A stretch of 17,607 nt of DNA from DASXTB01 sp036505615 (GTDB taxonomy: Bacteria > Acidobacteriota > UBA6911 > JACQSX01), in the NCBI GenBank assembly GCA_036505615.1, contig DASXTB010000368.1, positions 1-17,607 on the forward strand, given 5' to 3'. The position numbers and the translations under genes were made by a program. The stretch's first letter is position 1. Each line of letters begins with the position of its first letter. The notes below the pieces were generated by a model that was not told the DNA's origin, did not search any database, and saw only the letters and a program-made list of their open reading frames with translations. Positions 8,089 through 14,647 of this stretch are shown here, one piece after another.

Positions 8089-9429
8089 ATGAAAAGGCAC
8101 CTGTTGCTTCCGATACTCGCGATCTCACTGACAACTTCCATCCAGGCCGCTGAATTTCGCGCGGCTGTCGGAAAAACAGATATCACACCGCCGCTCGGAT
8201 ACGAACTTTGGGGATACGCCGCTCGCGAAAAGGGAGCGGTGGCGGTTTTAGACCCGCTATATGCAAGGGCGCTGGTGCTTGACGACGGGACAATTCGCCT
8301 GGCGCTGGTAACACTTGACCTTGGACGCACCTTCGGACCCGCCGCAATGGATCGACTGCGCAATCGTGTAAGAACTTCGGCGGGAGTACAACAAGTTTAC
8401 TTCCTGGCATCTCACACCCATTCAGGACCAGTGATCGAGGACAGCTATGCCGACAACAAACTTCCCCCCTGGGAAAGCGAAGCGCTGAACAAGATCGGAG
8501 CGGCAATAGAGCAGGCGGTCCAACGGATGGCTCCTTGCCGCATCGGAACGGGCCAGGGGCAAACATACATCGGCTACAACCGTCGCACCGTACAATTGGA
8601 TGGAAGCCCAAAGATGCTTTGGCGAAATCCGACTAAACTGCTAACCAGCCCTGTCGATCCCACAGTGGGGGTAATTCGCGTGGATGACATGTCAGGAAAA
8701 CCCGTCGCAATTCTGGTTCACTACTCCTGTCATGCGGTAGTGTTTGGGGCCGATAACCTTCGTTACTCGGCGGATTTTCCAGGGGTGATGGCTAAGACCG
8801 TGGAGGATGCTTTTGACAATGCTCCCATTTGCTTCTTCCTCCAGGGAGCCCCCGGCGATATTAATCCGTATTTTGCCACCACCCGTTTGGAGGAAGATGC
8901 GGATCGCATGATGAAGGAGACGGGCGAACAACTGGGAAAAGAGGCCGTCCGAGTAGCCCGGTCGGTCTCCACCAAAGCGCCCGCTAAACCTTCGTTGAAG
9001 CACGCGCTGGATGTGATGAATTTTCCCATTCGTTGGGATATGGAAAAGACATCTGCCATTGCGCAAGCAATGCCGAGATCCCGTTCATCCGAGCGTTACC
9101 TCAAGTCGTTCTCCGACCCGGTGAGCTGCCCTGTGATGACACTTCTCATCAATGACGAAATCGCCTTGGCGGGAATGCCCGGAGAGCCCTTTGTCGAGTT
9201 CGCGATCGATTTTCGCAGCCGATCTCCAGCGAAGAATTCATTTTTGGTTGGTTATGCCAATGGATACTCCGCTTACTTCCCTACCATTCGTGACGCAGTC
9301 ATCGGAGGATACGGCGCCGACAGTCTCACGACGAGAGTTGAGGTAGGAGCAGGAGAAGCGATGGTCAACCATGCGATAGTCAGCCTCTATAAAATGCTCG
9401 GCCTGCTCAAGCCGGTCCCATCGCGGTAG
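8089..9429 (+). CDS. exported neutral/alkaline ceramidase-like hydrolase
   Basis: A 446-residue protein with an N-terminal signal peptide (MKRHLLLPILAISLTTSIQA), resembling the N-terminal domain of neutral/alkaline non-lysosomal ceramidases (PF04734). Family features are AAVGKTDITPPLG at the mature N-terminus, SHTHSGP with His109 and His111, CHAVVFG with His215, GDINPY, PGEPF with Glu366 and NGYSAY with Tyr393. These match the Zn ligands His, His, Glu and Tyr known in Pseudomonas ceramidase. The nucleophile Ser, expected in G-x-x-S-P-N, is Asn259 here, and the large C-terminal ceramidase domain is absent. True ceramidase activity is therefore doubtful, and an amidase or hydrolase of another lipid or sugar is possible. 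GAGGA seven bases before ATG 8089 supports the start. The stop codon lies inside the first flanking palindrome of copy C. Confidence 0.85.
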   Translation: MKRHLLLPILAISLTTSIQAAEFRAAVGKTDITPPLGYELWGYAAREKGAVAVLDPLYARALVLDDGTIRLALVTLDLGRTFGPAAMDRLRNRVRTSAGVQQVYFLASHTHSGPVIEDSYADNKLPPWESEALNKIGAAIEQAVQRMAPCRIGTGQGQTYIGYNRRTVQLDGSPKMLWRNPTKLLTSPVDPTVGVIRVDDMSGKPVAILVHYSCHAVVFGADNLRYSADFPGVMAKTVEDAFDNAPICFFLQGAPGDINPYFATTRLEEDADRMMKETGEQLGKEAVRVARSVSTKAPAKPSLKHALDVMNFPIRWDMEKTSAIAQAMPRSRSSERYLKSFSDPVSCPVMTLLINDEIALAGMPGEPFVEFAIDFRSRSPAKNSFLVGYANGYSAYFPTIRDAVIGGYGADSLTTRVEVGAGEAMVNHAIVSLYKMLGLLKPVPSR

Positions 9430-9598
9430 GCCGCTTCCAGCGGCCTAGAGTTTGGACATTTTGGAGAGACGGCCTGAGGGCCGTCTCCCGCACAATCTTT
9501 CATCGTGCAGGAGACGCCCCACGGGGCGTCTCTCCAATAGCGCCGCTTCGCGGCGCCCAGCGCGCCATAGGCGGACCAGGCCGCTTCCAGCGGCCTAG
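9428..9598 (+). repeat. REP-like element copy C, bracketed by identical palindromes
   Basis: The three-hairpin unit occupies 9450-9553 in the + orientation, 104 bp. It ends in GCGCCGC, TTC, GCGGCGC (9540-9556). A 21-bp sequence (AGGCCGCT, TCC loop, AGCGGCCT, then AG) occurs exactly at 9428-9448 and 9578-9598. The first copy overlaps the stop codon of the ceramidase-like gene. Lying between convergent genes, this array could stop transcription from both sides or protect 3' ends, though T runs are lacking. Confidence 0.8.
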
Positions 9599-9749
9599 CT
9601 GTCCCGGAGGGACAGCCTCGCCCGCCCATTCGGGCGGGCTTCGATTAATAGAATTCCCCGGATCCCCAGGGCTCCGCTCCGCTTCGCCCTGGGCCAGAAG
9701 CTTTCACCCGTCCTGCCAAGCGGGACGGGCTATGCCCGCGAAGCGAGCG
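9598..9749. repeat. palindrome cluster between convergent genes
   Basis: GCTGTCCC, GGA, GGGACAGC (9598-9616) is followed by GCCCGCCC, ATTC, GGGCGGGC (9620-9639). Then come CCCAGGG ... CCCTGGG with a 15-base loop around 9666-9694, and CCCGTC ... GACGGG around 9708-9730. The first two are strong enough to serve as factor-assisted terminators for the cupredoxin gene read from the right. No good T run follows any of them. Confidence 0.55.
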
Positions 9750-10526
9750 TCACTGTTTTGGGGAAAACACAAACTGGACTGTCTTGGTTTCGTTTGCGCC
9801 GGCAATCACCTTCTGCTCCTGAGTTCCCAAAGTTTCGTGCCAGGCTGCCAGAGTATATTCGCCCGGCGGGAGACCTTTTAATTCAAAGCTGCCGTCGGCG
9901 GGCGTCACGGCAAAATATGGATGAGATACTACTCCGATGTATGCCCTCATCCATGGATGGATGTTGCACATCACCCGGACCATAACCTCCGCGTGTTCGA
10001 AGGTTTTCACCAGCGGGAGCCCACTGGGCGGCTGAGAAAGGTTCCATTCCGCGTTTTGCCGCGGGATCGGGTGAACATTATGCATCGCTGGATCACTGTT
10101 GAGCACCTTGAGCTTCTGTCCCGTTTGGATACCCAGGACGCGGGGTACATACATGCACCCTTTTTGATCAAGGATGACTGGCGTCGCGGGCGGCTGAAAA
10201 GTTTCGCCCTCCAATCCCTGCTTAACCCACACGAAAACGTTCCGAAGACCCGCTTGCTCGTTGACTTCCACCTGCTGTAGGTAAACCGGATCTTGGTGCT
10301 GGCTGGCGCAATTGCGATCTCCCTCCATGTGGATGCTGACGGCCTTGGGTGCAGTCCCTTGGAAAGCCGCTCTTCCTGTCAACGTAGCCCCGTCAGCCGC
10401 TCGAACCGTCGCTGCTCTCAATGAGGTGCCCTTTCTGGATGCGCTGTAACTAATCTTTAAGCCGGCAGAGGGCCAGGCCAACAAACCAGCCATAAGAGTT
10501 CCTAAGACGGAAAGCCTGTATTTCAC
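9750..10526 (-). CDS. exported cupredoxin-like protein with carboxypeptidase-regulatory-like domain
   Basis: 258 residues with a signal peptide. The stretch SDPAMHNVHPIP supplies His149 and His152, and VMCNIHPWM supplies Cys187, His190 and Met193, a plausible copper site of His, Cys, His and Met with the short spacing C-x2-H-x2-M. The C-terminal part (DGSFELKGLPPGEYTLAAWHETLG) is a carboxypeptidase-regulatory-like beta-sandwich repeat. Proteins of this architecture are common in acidobacterial genomes, often annotated only by the second domain. Role: periplasmic electron carrier or copper-binding protein, inferred. The start is GTG at 10526, backed by AAAGGAG eight bases upstream. Its end lies next to the palindrome cluster. 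Confidence 0.82.
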   Translation of the reverse strand: MKYRLSVLGTLMAGLLAWPSAGLKISYSASRKGTSLRAATVRAADGATLTGRAAFQGTAPKAVSIHMEGDRNCASQHQDPVYLQQVEVNEQAGLRNVFVWVKQGLEGETFQPPATPVILDQKGCMYVPRVLGIQTGQKLKVLNSDPAMHNVHPIPRQNAEWNLSQPPSGLPLVKTFEHAEVMVRVMCNIHPWMRAYIGVVSHPYFAVTPADGSFELKGLPPGEYTLAAWHETLGTQEQKVIAGANETKTVQFVFSPKQ

Positions 10527-10607
10527 ACCTTTGCTCCTTTACTGCCACTCGGTTCGCTTCAGGAATAATAGCAGCAATTTCTCAGAACCGCGCCCGGCAG
10601 AACGGGC

Positions 10608-10700
10608 GAAAAAATTGATTTCATCGGTAGGGGCGACCCTGTGTGGTCGCCCGTTATCCAACAAAGGCGCACGTCTCCGGGCGGACACACAGGGCCGCCT
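10608..10700. repeat. MITE-like element 2 (short copy without core)
   Basis: The left end GAAAAAATTGATTTCATCGG and the hairpin GGGCGACC, CTGTGT, GGTCGCCC (10631-10652) match the ends of element 1. The right end (ACACAGGGCCGCC near 10686-10698) is inverted relative to it. Only about 25 bases lie between, so the 40-bp core is missing. It occupies the divergent gap (10527-10764) between the cupredoxin gene and the small Rho_N-like gene and could carry promoter parts for either. Confidence 0.7.
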
Positions 10701-10764
10701 CTCCCACTCTACCTTTTTAGGTTTTACCGCAGTAGAATTGCTTAAGTCTACCAGGAGAAACCCG

Positions 10765-11088
10765 ATGACTCATACCTACGACGAGCTCAAAGGCAAAACC
10801 GTCGCGCAATTGCGGGAGATCGCGGCCGGCATCCAGCATGACGCGCTGCAGGGTCATACGCAATTGAACAAAGAACATCTATTGGTCGCGCTGTGCCAGG
10901 CGCTCGGTATCGACACGCACAAGCACCACCAGGTAGTGGGAATCAATAAGACGGAAATCAAGGCGCAGATCAAGCAATTGAAGACGAAGCGCGACGAGGC
11001 TCTGGCGGCCCACGACCATTCTGAGCTGAAGACAATTCGGCGACAGATCCATCACCTGAAACGGCAAATCCATCGGGCCTCCGTCTAA
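10765..11088 (+). CDS. small Rho_N-like, helical basic protein
   Basis: 107 residues. Residues 9-50 (KGKTVAQLREIAAGIQ...LNKEHLLVALCQALGI) resemble the Rho termination factor N-terminal (Rho_N/SAP-like) helical domain, which binds nucleic acid in other proteins. The rest is a charged, His-rich helix (KAQIKQLKTKRDEALAAHDHSELKTIRRQIHHLKRQI) likely to form a coiled coil. AGGAG seven bases before ATG 10765 decides the start; the open frame extends further upstream, but only through MITE-like element 2. Function unknown; a nucleic-acid-binding or nucleoid-associated role is a guess. It is transcribed alone, followed by REP copy D. Confidence 0.75.
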   Translation: MTHTYDELKGKTVAQLREIAAGIQHDALQGHTQLNKEHLLVALCQALGIDTHKHHQVVGINKTEIKAQIKQLKTKRDEALAAHDHSELKTIRRQIHHLKRQIHRASV

Positions 11089-11107
11089 GTGACTCAGTGG
11101 TTTGGCT

Positions 11108-11318
11108 TAGACGCCGAAGGCGTCACTACAGTTTATACATTTTCTCATGCTGCAGTGCGCTACAAACCAGGGCGTCTGCGAAGCGGACCCTCGGGTTTGG
11201 ACATTTTGGAGAGACGGCCGGTGGGCCGTCTCCCGCGCAATCTTTCATCGTGCAGGAGACGCCCCTCGGGGCGTCTCTCCAATAGCGCCGCTTCGCGGAC
11301 GTAGACGCCGAAGGCGTC
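11108..11318 (+). repeat. REP-like element copy D, bracketed by identical palindromes
   Basis: The three-hairpin unit is at 11195-11298, 104 bp, + orientation: GAGACGGCC, GGTG, GGCCGTCTC (11211-11232), then GAGACGCCC, CTCG, GGGCGTCTC (11256-11277). The 17-mer TAGACGCCGAAGGCGTC occurs exactly at 11108-11124 and 11302-11318 and is a palindrome with a GAA triloop. The insert between the brackets also contains a 46-bp module at 11131-11176. The 11089-11420 gap holds nothing else I can name. Confidence 0.8.
11131..11176 (+). repeat. REP-associated 46-bp module, copy 1
   Basis: The stretch beginning GTTTATACATTTTCTCATGC and ending CCAGGGCGTC recurs at 13416-13460 with one substitution and one base fewer. 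In both places a REP-like unit follows within 4-18 bp in the same orientation, so the module is probably the optional 5' part of a longer repeat. Confidence 0.8.
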
Positions 11319-11420
11319 TCCTTCTGCGGCTTGCCCCAAGCGTCCCAGCCCAAGATTATCGCCGCGCTGTCTGCAACGGAAGTTCAGAGTTCGCATCAGA
11401 AATTAGAGGGCAACTATATC

Positions 11421-12506
11421 GTGAGACTTCCAAGAAACTTACTTCGTTGGGCAGCATTAGCCTTGTTTATTCTTTTCATCAGTTTCCATATCTTGACATC
11501 CCAGTCCGAAGATCGAGCAAGGACCAAGGGCCAATCCCCGCCCCTTAATCCGCAATCGACCAAAGAAGCATTCCTCAAGCTCGTGGATCGTCCACGAATA
11601 GCGCTTGACCCTAAAGTGGAAGAAATCGGCAAGGGGCAGAACTGGCTGCAATTTCACTTTGAATTTTCATCCGACGCTCGCCACCGCGTTCCTGGAATTC
11701 TGCTGGAACCCGCCGGCGACAGAGGCCGGCGCCCGGCGGCGATCGTGCTGCATGGCACCGGTGGCAGAAAAGAAAAAGAATTACCACTGTTGAAAGATCT
11801 GACGGCAAAAGGCTTCATCGCGGTGGCCATTGACGCCCCTTATCACGGCGAGCGCGCTCCCAGGGGAAAGGCCGACTACGCGCAGGCGATCATGCGAGCC
11901 TACTTTACCGGAAACGAGCACCCTTTTTTGTACGATACCGTTTGGGACGTGATGCGGCTGGTAGATTTTCTGGAAACACGGCCGGATGTAGACCCGGCGC
12001 GCATCGGGCTGATCGGTTTCTCCAAAGGAGGAATAGAAGCCGCCCTGACAGCCGCAATCGACCCCCGGATTAGTGTAACCGCGCCCTGCATCGGGGTTCA
12101 GAGTTTCCGGTGGTCGCTGCAGAACAGCGCTTGGAAACCACTGTTTGAAACGTTAACGGCAGAAGTCAACGGAGCCGGCAAAGAAACATCGTTTCCGGAA
12201 ATGGACCCGGAGTTCCTGCGCAAGCTCTTCGAGCGCGTAGTGCCCGGAATCGACTCGCAGTTTGACGGCCCGGCCGTACTGCCGCTGATCGCGCCCCGGC
12301 CTTTATTCATTATTACCAGTGACTCGGACCCCTTGACGCCGCTCGCCAGCGTCATGGAATGCGTTGCGGCAGCCCGAAGCGCATACGCTGATTCGCGTGC
12401 CGAAGATAAATTCGTGCTGCGTGTCCAAAAGAACACCGGACACTGGGTGACACCTGAATCAAGACGGGCAGCAGTGGAGTGGTTTGTGAGGTGGCTCCGA
12501 CCCTAA
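11421..12506 (+). CDS. membrane-anchored or exported alpha/beta hydrolase
   Basis: 361 residues from GTG 11421. The N-terminus MRLPRNLLRWAALALFILFISFHIL is a signal anchor or signal peptide. The catalytic core is an alpha/beta hydrolase: VLHGTGG oxyanion region, nucleophile GFSKGG with Ser201, acid Asp303 in TSDSDPLTP and His341 in NTGHWV. It resembles dienelactone hydrolase and acetyl-xylan-esterase-like serine hydrolases; substrate unknown. The frame stays open to a TTG at 11331, but that part is non-conserved and starts in repeat DNA. An AGAGGG about 11 bases before 11421 supports the GTG. It is not closely similar to the hydrolase at 5826-7103, yet both have MITE-like elements and a tail duplication downstream. 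Confidence 0.85.
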   Translation: MRLPRNLLRWAALALFILFISFHILTSQSEDRARTKGQSPPLNPQSTKEAFLKLVDRPRIALDPKVEEIGKGQNWLQFHFEFSSDARHRVPGILLEPAGDRGRRPAAIVLHGTGGRKEKELPLLKDLTAKGFIAVAIDAPYHGERAPRGKADYAQAIMRAYFTGNEHPFLYDTVWDVMRLVDFLETRPDVDPARIGLIGFSKGGIEAALTAAIDPRISVTAPCIGVQSFRWSLQNSAWKPLFETLTAEVNGAGKETSFPEMDPEFLRKLFERVVPGIDSQFDGPAVLPLIAPRPLFIITSDSDPLTPLASVMECVAAARSAYADSRAEDKFVLRVQKNTGHWVTPESRRAAVEWFVRWLRP

Positions 12507-12580
12507 GCCGGATTAGGCGGGCAGACTGCTTGACATGGCTGCAGATTACTTATGGCTGTCTCCACGCTCGCTGAGAACCT

Positions 12581-12718
12581 GGGCGGCCCTATGTGGCCGC
12601 CCGGCGACACTGACGGATTATACAAACAAAGGGCACAGTTCCCGCGGATGCACTTCGGAACGGAGCCAAGAAAAATCCACCGGATTCTGCACCGGCGACC
12701 ACACAGGGTCGCCCGTAC
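12581..12718. repeat. MITE-like element 3 (full copy)
   Basis: The left end GGGCGGCC, CTATGT, GGCCGCCC (12581-12602) and the right end CCACACAGGGTCGCCCGTAC (12699-12718) form imperfect terminal inverted repeats. The 40-bp core at 12639-12678 is identical to that of element 1 at 5667-5706. Total 138 bp against 145 bp for the inner part of element 1. No coding capacity: the apparent MHFGTEPRKI peptide read from the core goes out of frame between the two copies. Confidence 0.85.
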
Positions 12719-12723
12719 ACATT

Positions 12724-12783
12724 GTGGTTAGGTTTGTGATAGCTCCGACACTAGCTTTTTCCCATGACTGCAGATAACTTATG
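12724..12783 (+). repeat. degenerate copy of the hydrolase gene's 3' tail and downstream DNA
   Basis: GTGG...GGTTTGTGA...GCTCCGAC.CTA (12724-12756) matches the last codons of the hydrolase at 12474-12506 apart from substitutions and a 2-base gap. ATGACTGCAGATAACTTATG (12764-12783) then matches ATGGCTGCAGATTACTTATG at 12535-12554 in 18 of 20 positions. The order is the same, with a deletion between the blocks. The copy begins six bases after the right end of MITE-like element 3. Confidence 0.75.
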
Positions 12784-12806
12784 CTTGGCGCATGGACCGC
12801 CTTCTT

Positions 12807-13181
12807 TCACGGAATTCTTGCGCCATAAAAAATCGGATACTGAAACAGCAGCGCGAAGAACAGCCCCATCAGGTTCACCCAAAGGATATAGCTTGCCAAG
12901 CCGACCGGCAGTCCCACCCACAGAGAAGGCCGCATCGATTTCAGGGCCGCGAAAATGGTTGCCGCAGTGGCGGCTAAAACCGCCCCGAATGCGAGATTGA
13001 ACACCCAGAAACTTGAGCTGCACCACGGGCAGCGAGGGCCCATCGGCCGATGCACGTTGCAGTATCTCATCCCCTCAGTGAACGCGCAGCCACAATGGAA
13101 CATCTGTCCGCACAGCCAGGTTACGGTGGCAATAGCGACTGCTGCGATTATTCCGAAGCATAGCAAGAGTTTCGCGATCAT
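12807..13181 (-). CDS. small Cys/His-rich three-helix membrane protein
   Basis: 124 residues from ATG 13181. There are three likely membrane helices at about 5-23, 58-80 and 86-112. The loop between helices 1 and 2 is dense in Cys and His: Cys24, His29, Cys30, Cys32, Cys41, His44, and CPWC at 51-54. This could bind a metal or form disulfides. I do not recognise the family. The frame extends upstream to 13373, but that extension crosses REP copy E and reads as repeat translation (for example PSLQNVQT), so the internal Met is preferred despite a weak ribosome site. Confidence 0.6.
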   Translation of the reverse strand: MIAKLLLCFGIIAAVAIATVTWLCGQMFHCGCAFTEGMRYCNVHRPMGPRCPWCSSSFWVFNLAFGAVLAATAATIFAALKSMRPSLWVGLPVGLASYILWVNLMGLFFALLFQYPIFYGARIP

Positions 13182-13305
13182 GTGCTTCGCTGAGTGTGAC
13201 AGTTCGCAGAAAGCCTGAAAGGAATCAGAGGCGACGCGTAGCGCCAGCTTCCAACCGGTCCTGGAGTTTGGACATTTCGTAGAAACTGCATTGGAGATCT
13301 CCGGC

Positions 13306-13520
13306 GCGCCGAAGGCGCGCTCTCGGGTTTGGACATTTTGGAGAGACGGCCGGGGTGCCGTCTCCCGCGCCATCCTTCATGGTGCAGGAGACGCCCCATG
13401 GGGCGTCTCTCTAGAGTTTATACATTTTCTCATGCTGCAGTGCGCTGCAACCAGGGCGTCCGCGCTTTGGATACTTTGGAACGGCCTGAGGGGCGTCTCT
13501 CCAATAGCGCCGAAGGCGCG
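13306..13520 (+). repeat. REP cluster: copy E, module copy 2, truncated copy F
   Basis: Copy E is at 13327-13412 and lacks the AATAGCGCC end. It is followed by the module at 13416-13460 and by a truncated unit at 13465-13518 that has lost the middle segment and one arm of each hairpin (GGACAT changed to GGATAC, then ACGGCCTGAGGGGCGTCTCTCC). GCGCCGAAGGCGCG occurs at 13306-13319 and 13507-13520, bracketing the cluster; the left one extends to a 7-bp stem GCGCGCC, GAA, GGCGCGC. The remaining part, 13182-13305, shows only a diverged repeat end at about 13264-13287. Confidence 0.8.
13416..13460 (+). repeat. REP-associated module, copy 2
   Basis: 45 bp matching 11131-11176 (shared GTTTATACATTTTCTCATGC ... 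CCAGGGCGTC). It lies between REP copies E and F, four bases before F, preserving the module-then-REP order seen at copy D. Confidence 0.8.
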
Positions 13521-13531
13521 ACTGAGCAAAG

Positions 13532-14005
13532 CTATTTTATGTGGCACTGGGCCAAACCGCGTTTCTCCAGATACTGTTGGTGGTATTCTTCCGCCCGGTA
13601 GAACTTGGGCGATGGCAGGATCTCCGTAACGAGGGGCCTCTTGTAATCGCCGCTCTGCTCGAGCTGTTCCTTGGATGCCTTCGCGGCGGCCTCCTGCTCG
13701 GCATCATGGAAAAATATCGCCGACCGATATTGGGTCCCCACGTCCGGCCCCTGACGGTTTAGGGTCGTCGGATCATGATTCTCCCAAAAAACTCTGAGCA
13801 ACTCCTGGTACGAGACTCTTGATGGATCGTAATCCACTTCAACCGCTTCGGCGTGGCCTGTTCTGTCCGTGCACACGTCTTCGTAGGTGGGATTTTCAAG
13901 CGAGCCGCCCGTATATCCCACCGAAGTCGATGTAACTCCCGGGACCTGTCGAAAAGCCGCTTCAACACCCCAAAAACAGCCCGCTGCAAATGTTGCTTTT
14001 TTCAT
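13532..14005 (-). CDS. msrA: peptide-methionine (S)-S-oxide reductase MsrA
   Basis: 157 residues, full length for a compact MsrA. The enzyme reduces methionine-S-sulfoxide in proteins and free methionine. Signature motifs: AAGCFWGVEAAF with catalytic Cys10, GYTGG, TGHAEAVEVDYDP, FWENHDPTTLNRQGPDVGTQYRS. Cys154 in the tail (AQCHIK) is the candidate resolving Cys. The chosen start at 14005 follows GGAGG closely and begins exactly at MKKATFAAGCFW. An alternative ATG at 14038 would overlap the stop codon of the acetyltransferase gene in an ATGA arrangement and allow translational coupling, adding 11 residues. It is probably co-transcribed with that gene. REP copy F begins ten bases past its stop. 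Confidence 0.95.
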   Translation of the reverse strand: MKKATFAAGCFWGVEAAFRQVPGVTSTSVGYTGGSLENPTYEDVCTDRTGHAEAVEVDYDPSRVSYQELLRVFWENHDPTTLNRQGPDVGTQYRSAIFFHDAEQEAAAKASKEQLEQSGDYKRPLVTEILPSPKFYRAEEYHQQYLEKRGLAQCHIK

Positions 14006-14034
14006 ATTCCTCCATTCCCCGATGTTCCCGTGGT

Positions 14035-14580
14035 TCATTTAGCGATGGCGTAACAATAGCAATCTCGTGGTTCTTCACTCAGATTGGGATGGATTATCCA
14101 TCGCTGCAGCACGCCTTCTTTCTTCATGCCCACCTTCTCCAGAACCCTGGCCGAGGCGCGGTTTTCAGTATCGCATACCGCCCAGATCCGGTACAGGGCC
14201 GGTTGCTGCAACGCCCATTCAATAATTGCAGCAGCAGCTTCGGGCATGTAACCTCGCCCCCAATAAGCCTTCGATAGAACGTAGCCGATATCAGCTTTGT
14301 GGCCGTCGATTCGCACTTCGACCATGCCGACCAACCGACCGGATGCTTTCTCTGTAATTGCCCATGGAAAGGCAGAACAACGCTGCCATGCAGTCGTGCA
14401 GCGAGTGAGGAACAATTTTGTTTCCCGGACGCTTTTATGCGGCCGCCACAGGAGGAATCGGGTCACCTCGGGATCGCGGGCATATTCAGAGAAAATGACA
14501 GCGGCATCGTCCTTCTGAGGAGGCCGCAGCCGCAAGCGCGGCGTTTCGAAGGTCTGAGGTGGTCGGATTCGTGGATTCAT
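14035..14580 (-). CDS. GNAT acetyltransferase, RimJ/RimL type
   Basis: 181 residues from ATG 14580. The opening FETPRLRLRPPQKDDAAVIF and the core GYVLSKAYWGRGYMPEAAAAIIEWAL (acetyl-CoA loop W-G-R-G-Y), then NRASARVLEKVGMKKEGV, are typical of N-acetyltransferases acting on protein N-termini or small molecules. Target unknown. Upstream in-frame ATGs reach 14652 in the GACCGATGAC array, so the internal start that begins at the conserved domain is preferred; neither start has a clear ribosome site. The stop overlaps the long-form start of msrA. Confidence 0.85.
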   Translation of the reverse strand: MNPRIRPPQTFETPRLRLRPPQKDDAAVIFSEYARDPEVTRFLLWRPHKSVRETKLFLTRCTTAWQRCSAFPWAITEKASGRLVGMVEVRIDGHKADIGYVLSKAYWGRGYMPEAAAAIIEWALQQPALYRIWAVCDTENRASARVLEKVGMKKEGVLQRWIIHPNLSEEPRDCYCYAIAK

Positions 14581-14647
14581 TATTTGTCTGGTCGCTGGAG
14601 CCCCACAAAGCATAGCATCGCGGCAAACACCACGCAGCAACAAGGAA

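Noticed and set aside
9428..9639. Canonical Rho-independent terminators among the hairpins
   Set aside because: Stems are strong but none is followed by a proper T run, so they are listed as repeats with only a possible terminating role.
10531..10764. N-terminal extension of the Rho_N-like protein
   Set aside because: It is a translation of MITE-like element 2; the ATG at 10765 has a good AGGAG.
11331..11420. TTG start at 11331 for the second alpha/beta hydrolase
   Set aside because: The extension is not signal-like and abuts REP copy D; GTG 11421 has an AGAGGG upstream and starts directly at the membrane anchor.
5676..12747. Small protein beginning MHFGTEPRKI in the core of both MITE-like elements
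   Set aside because: The frame is lost between the two copies by a one-base difference after the core, and no ribosome site precedes the ATG.
13182..13373. N-terminal extension of the small membrane protein
   Set aside because: The 64 extra residues cross REP copy E and include peptides typical of repeat translation.
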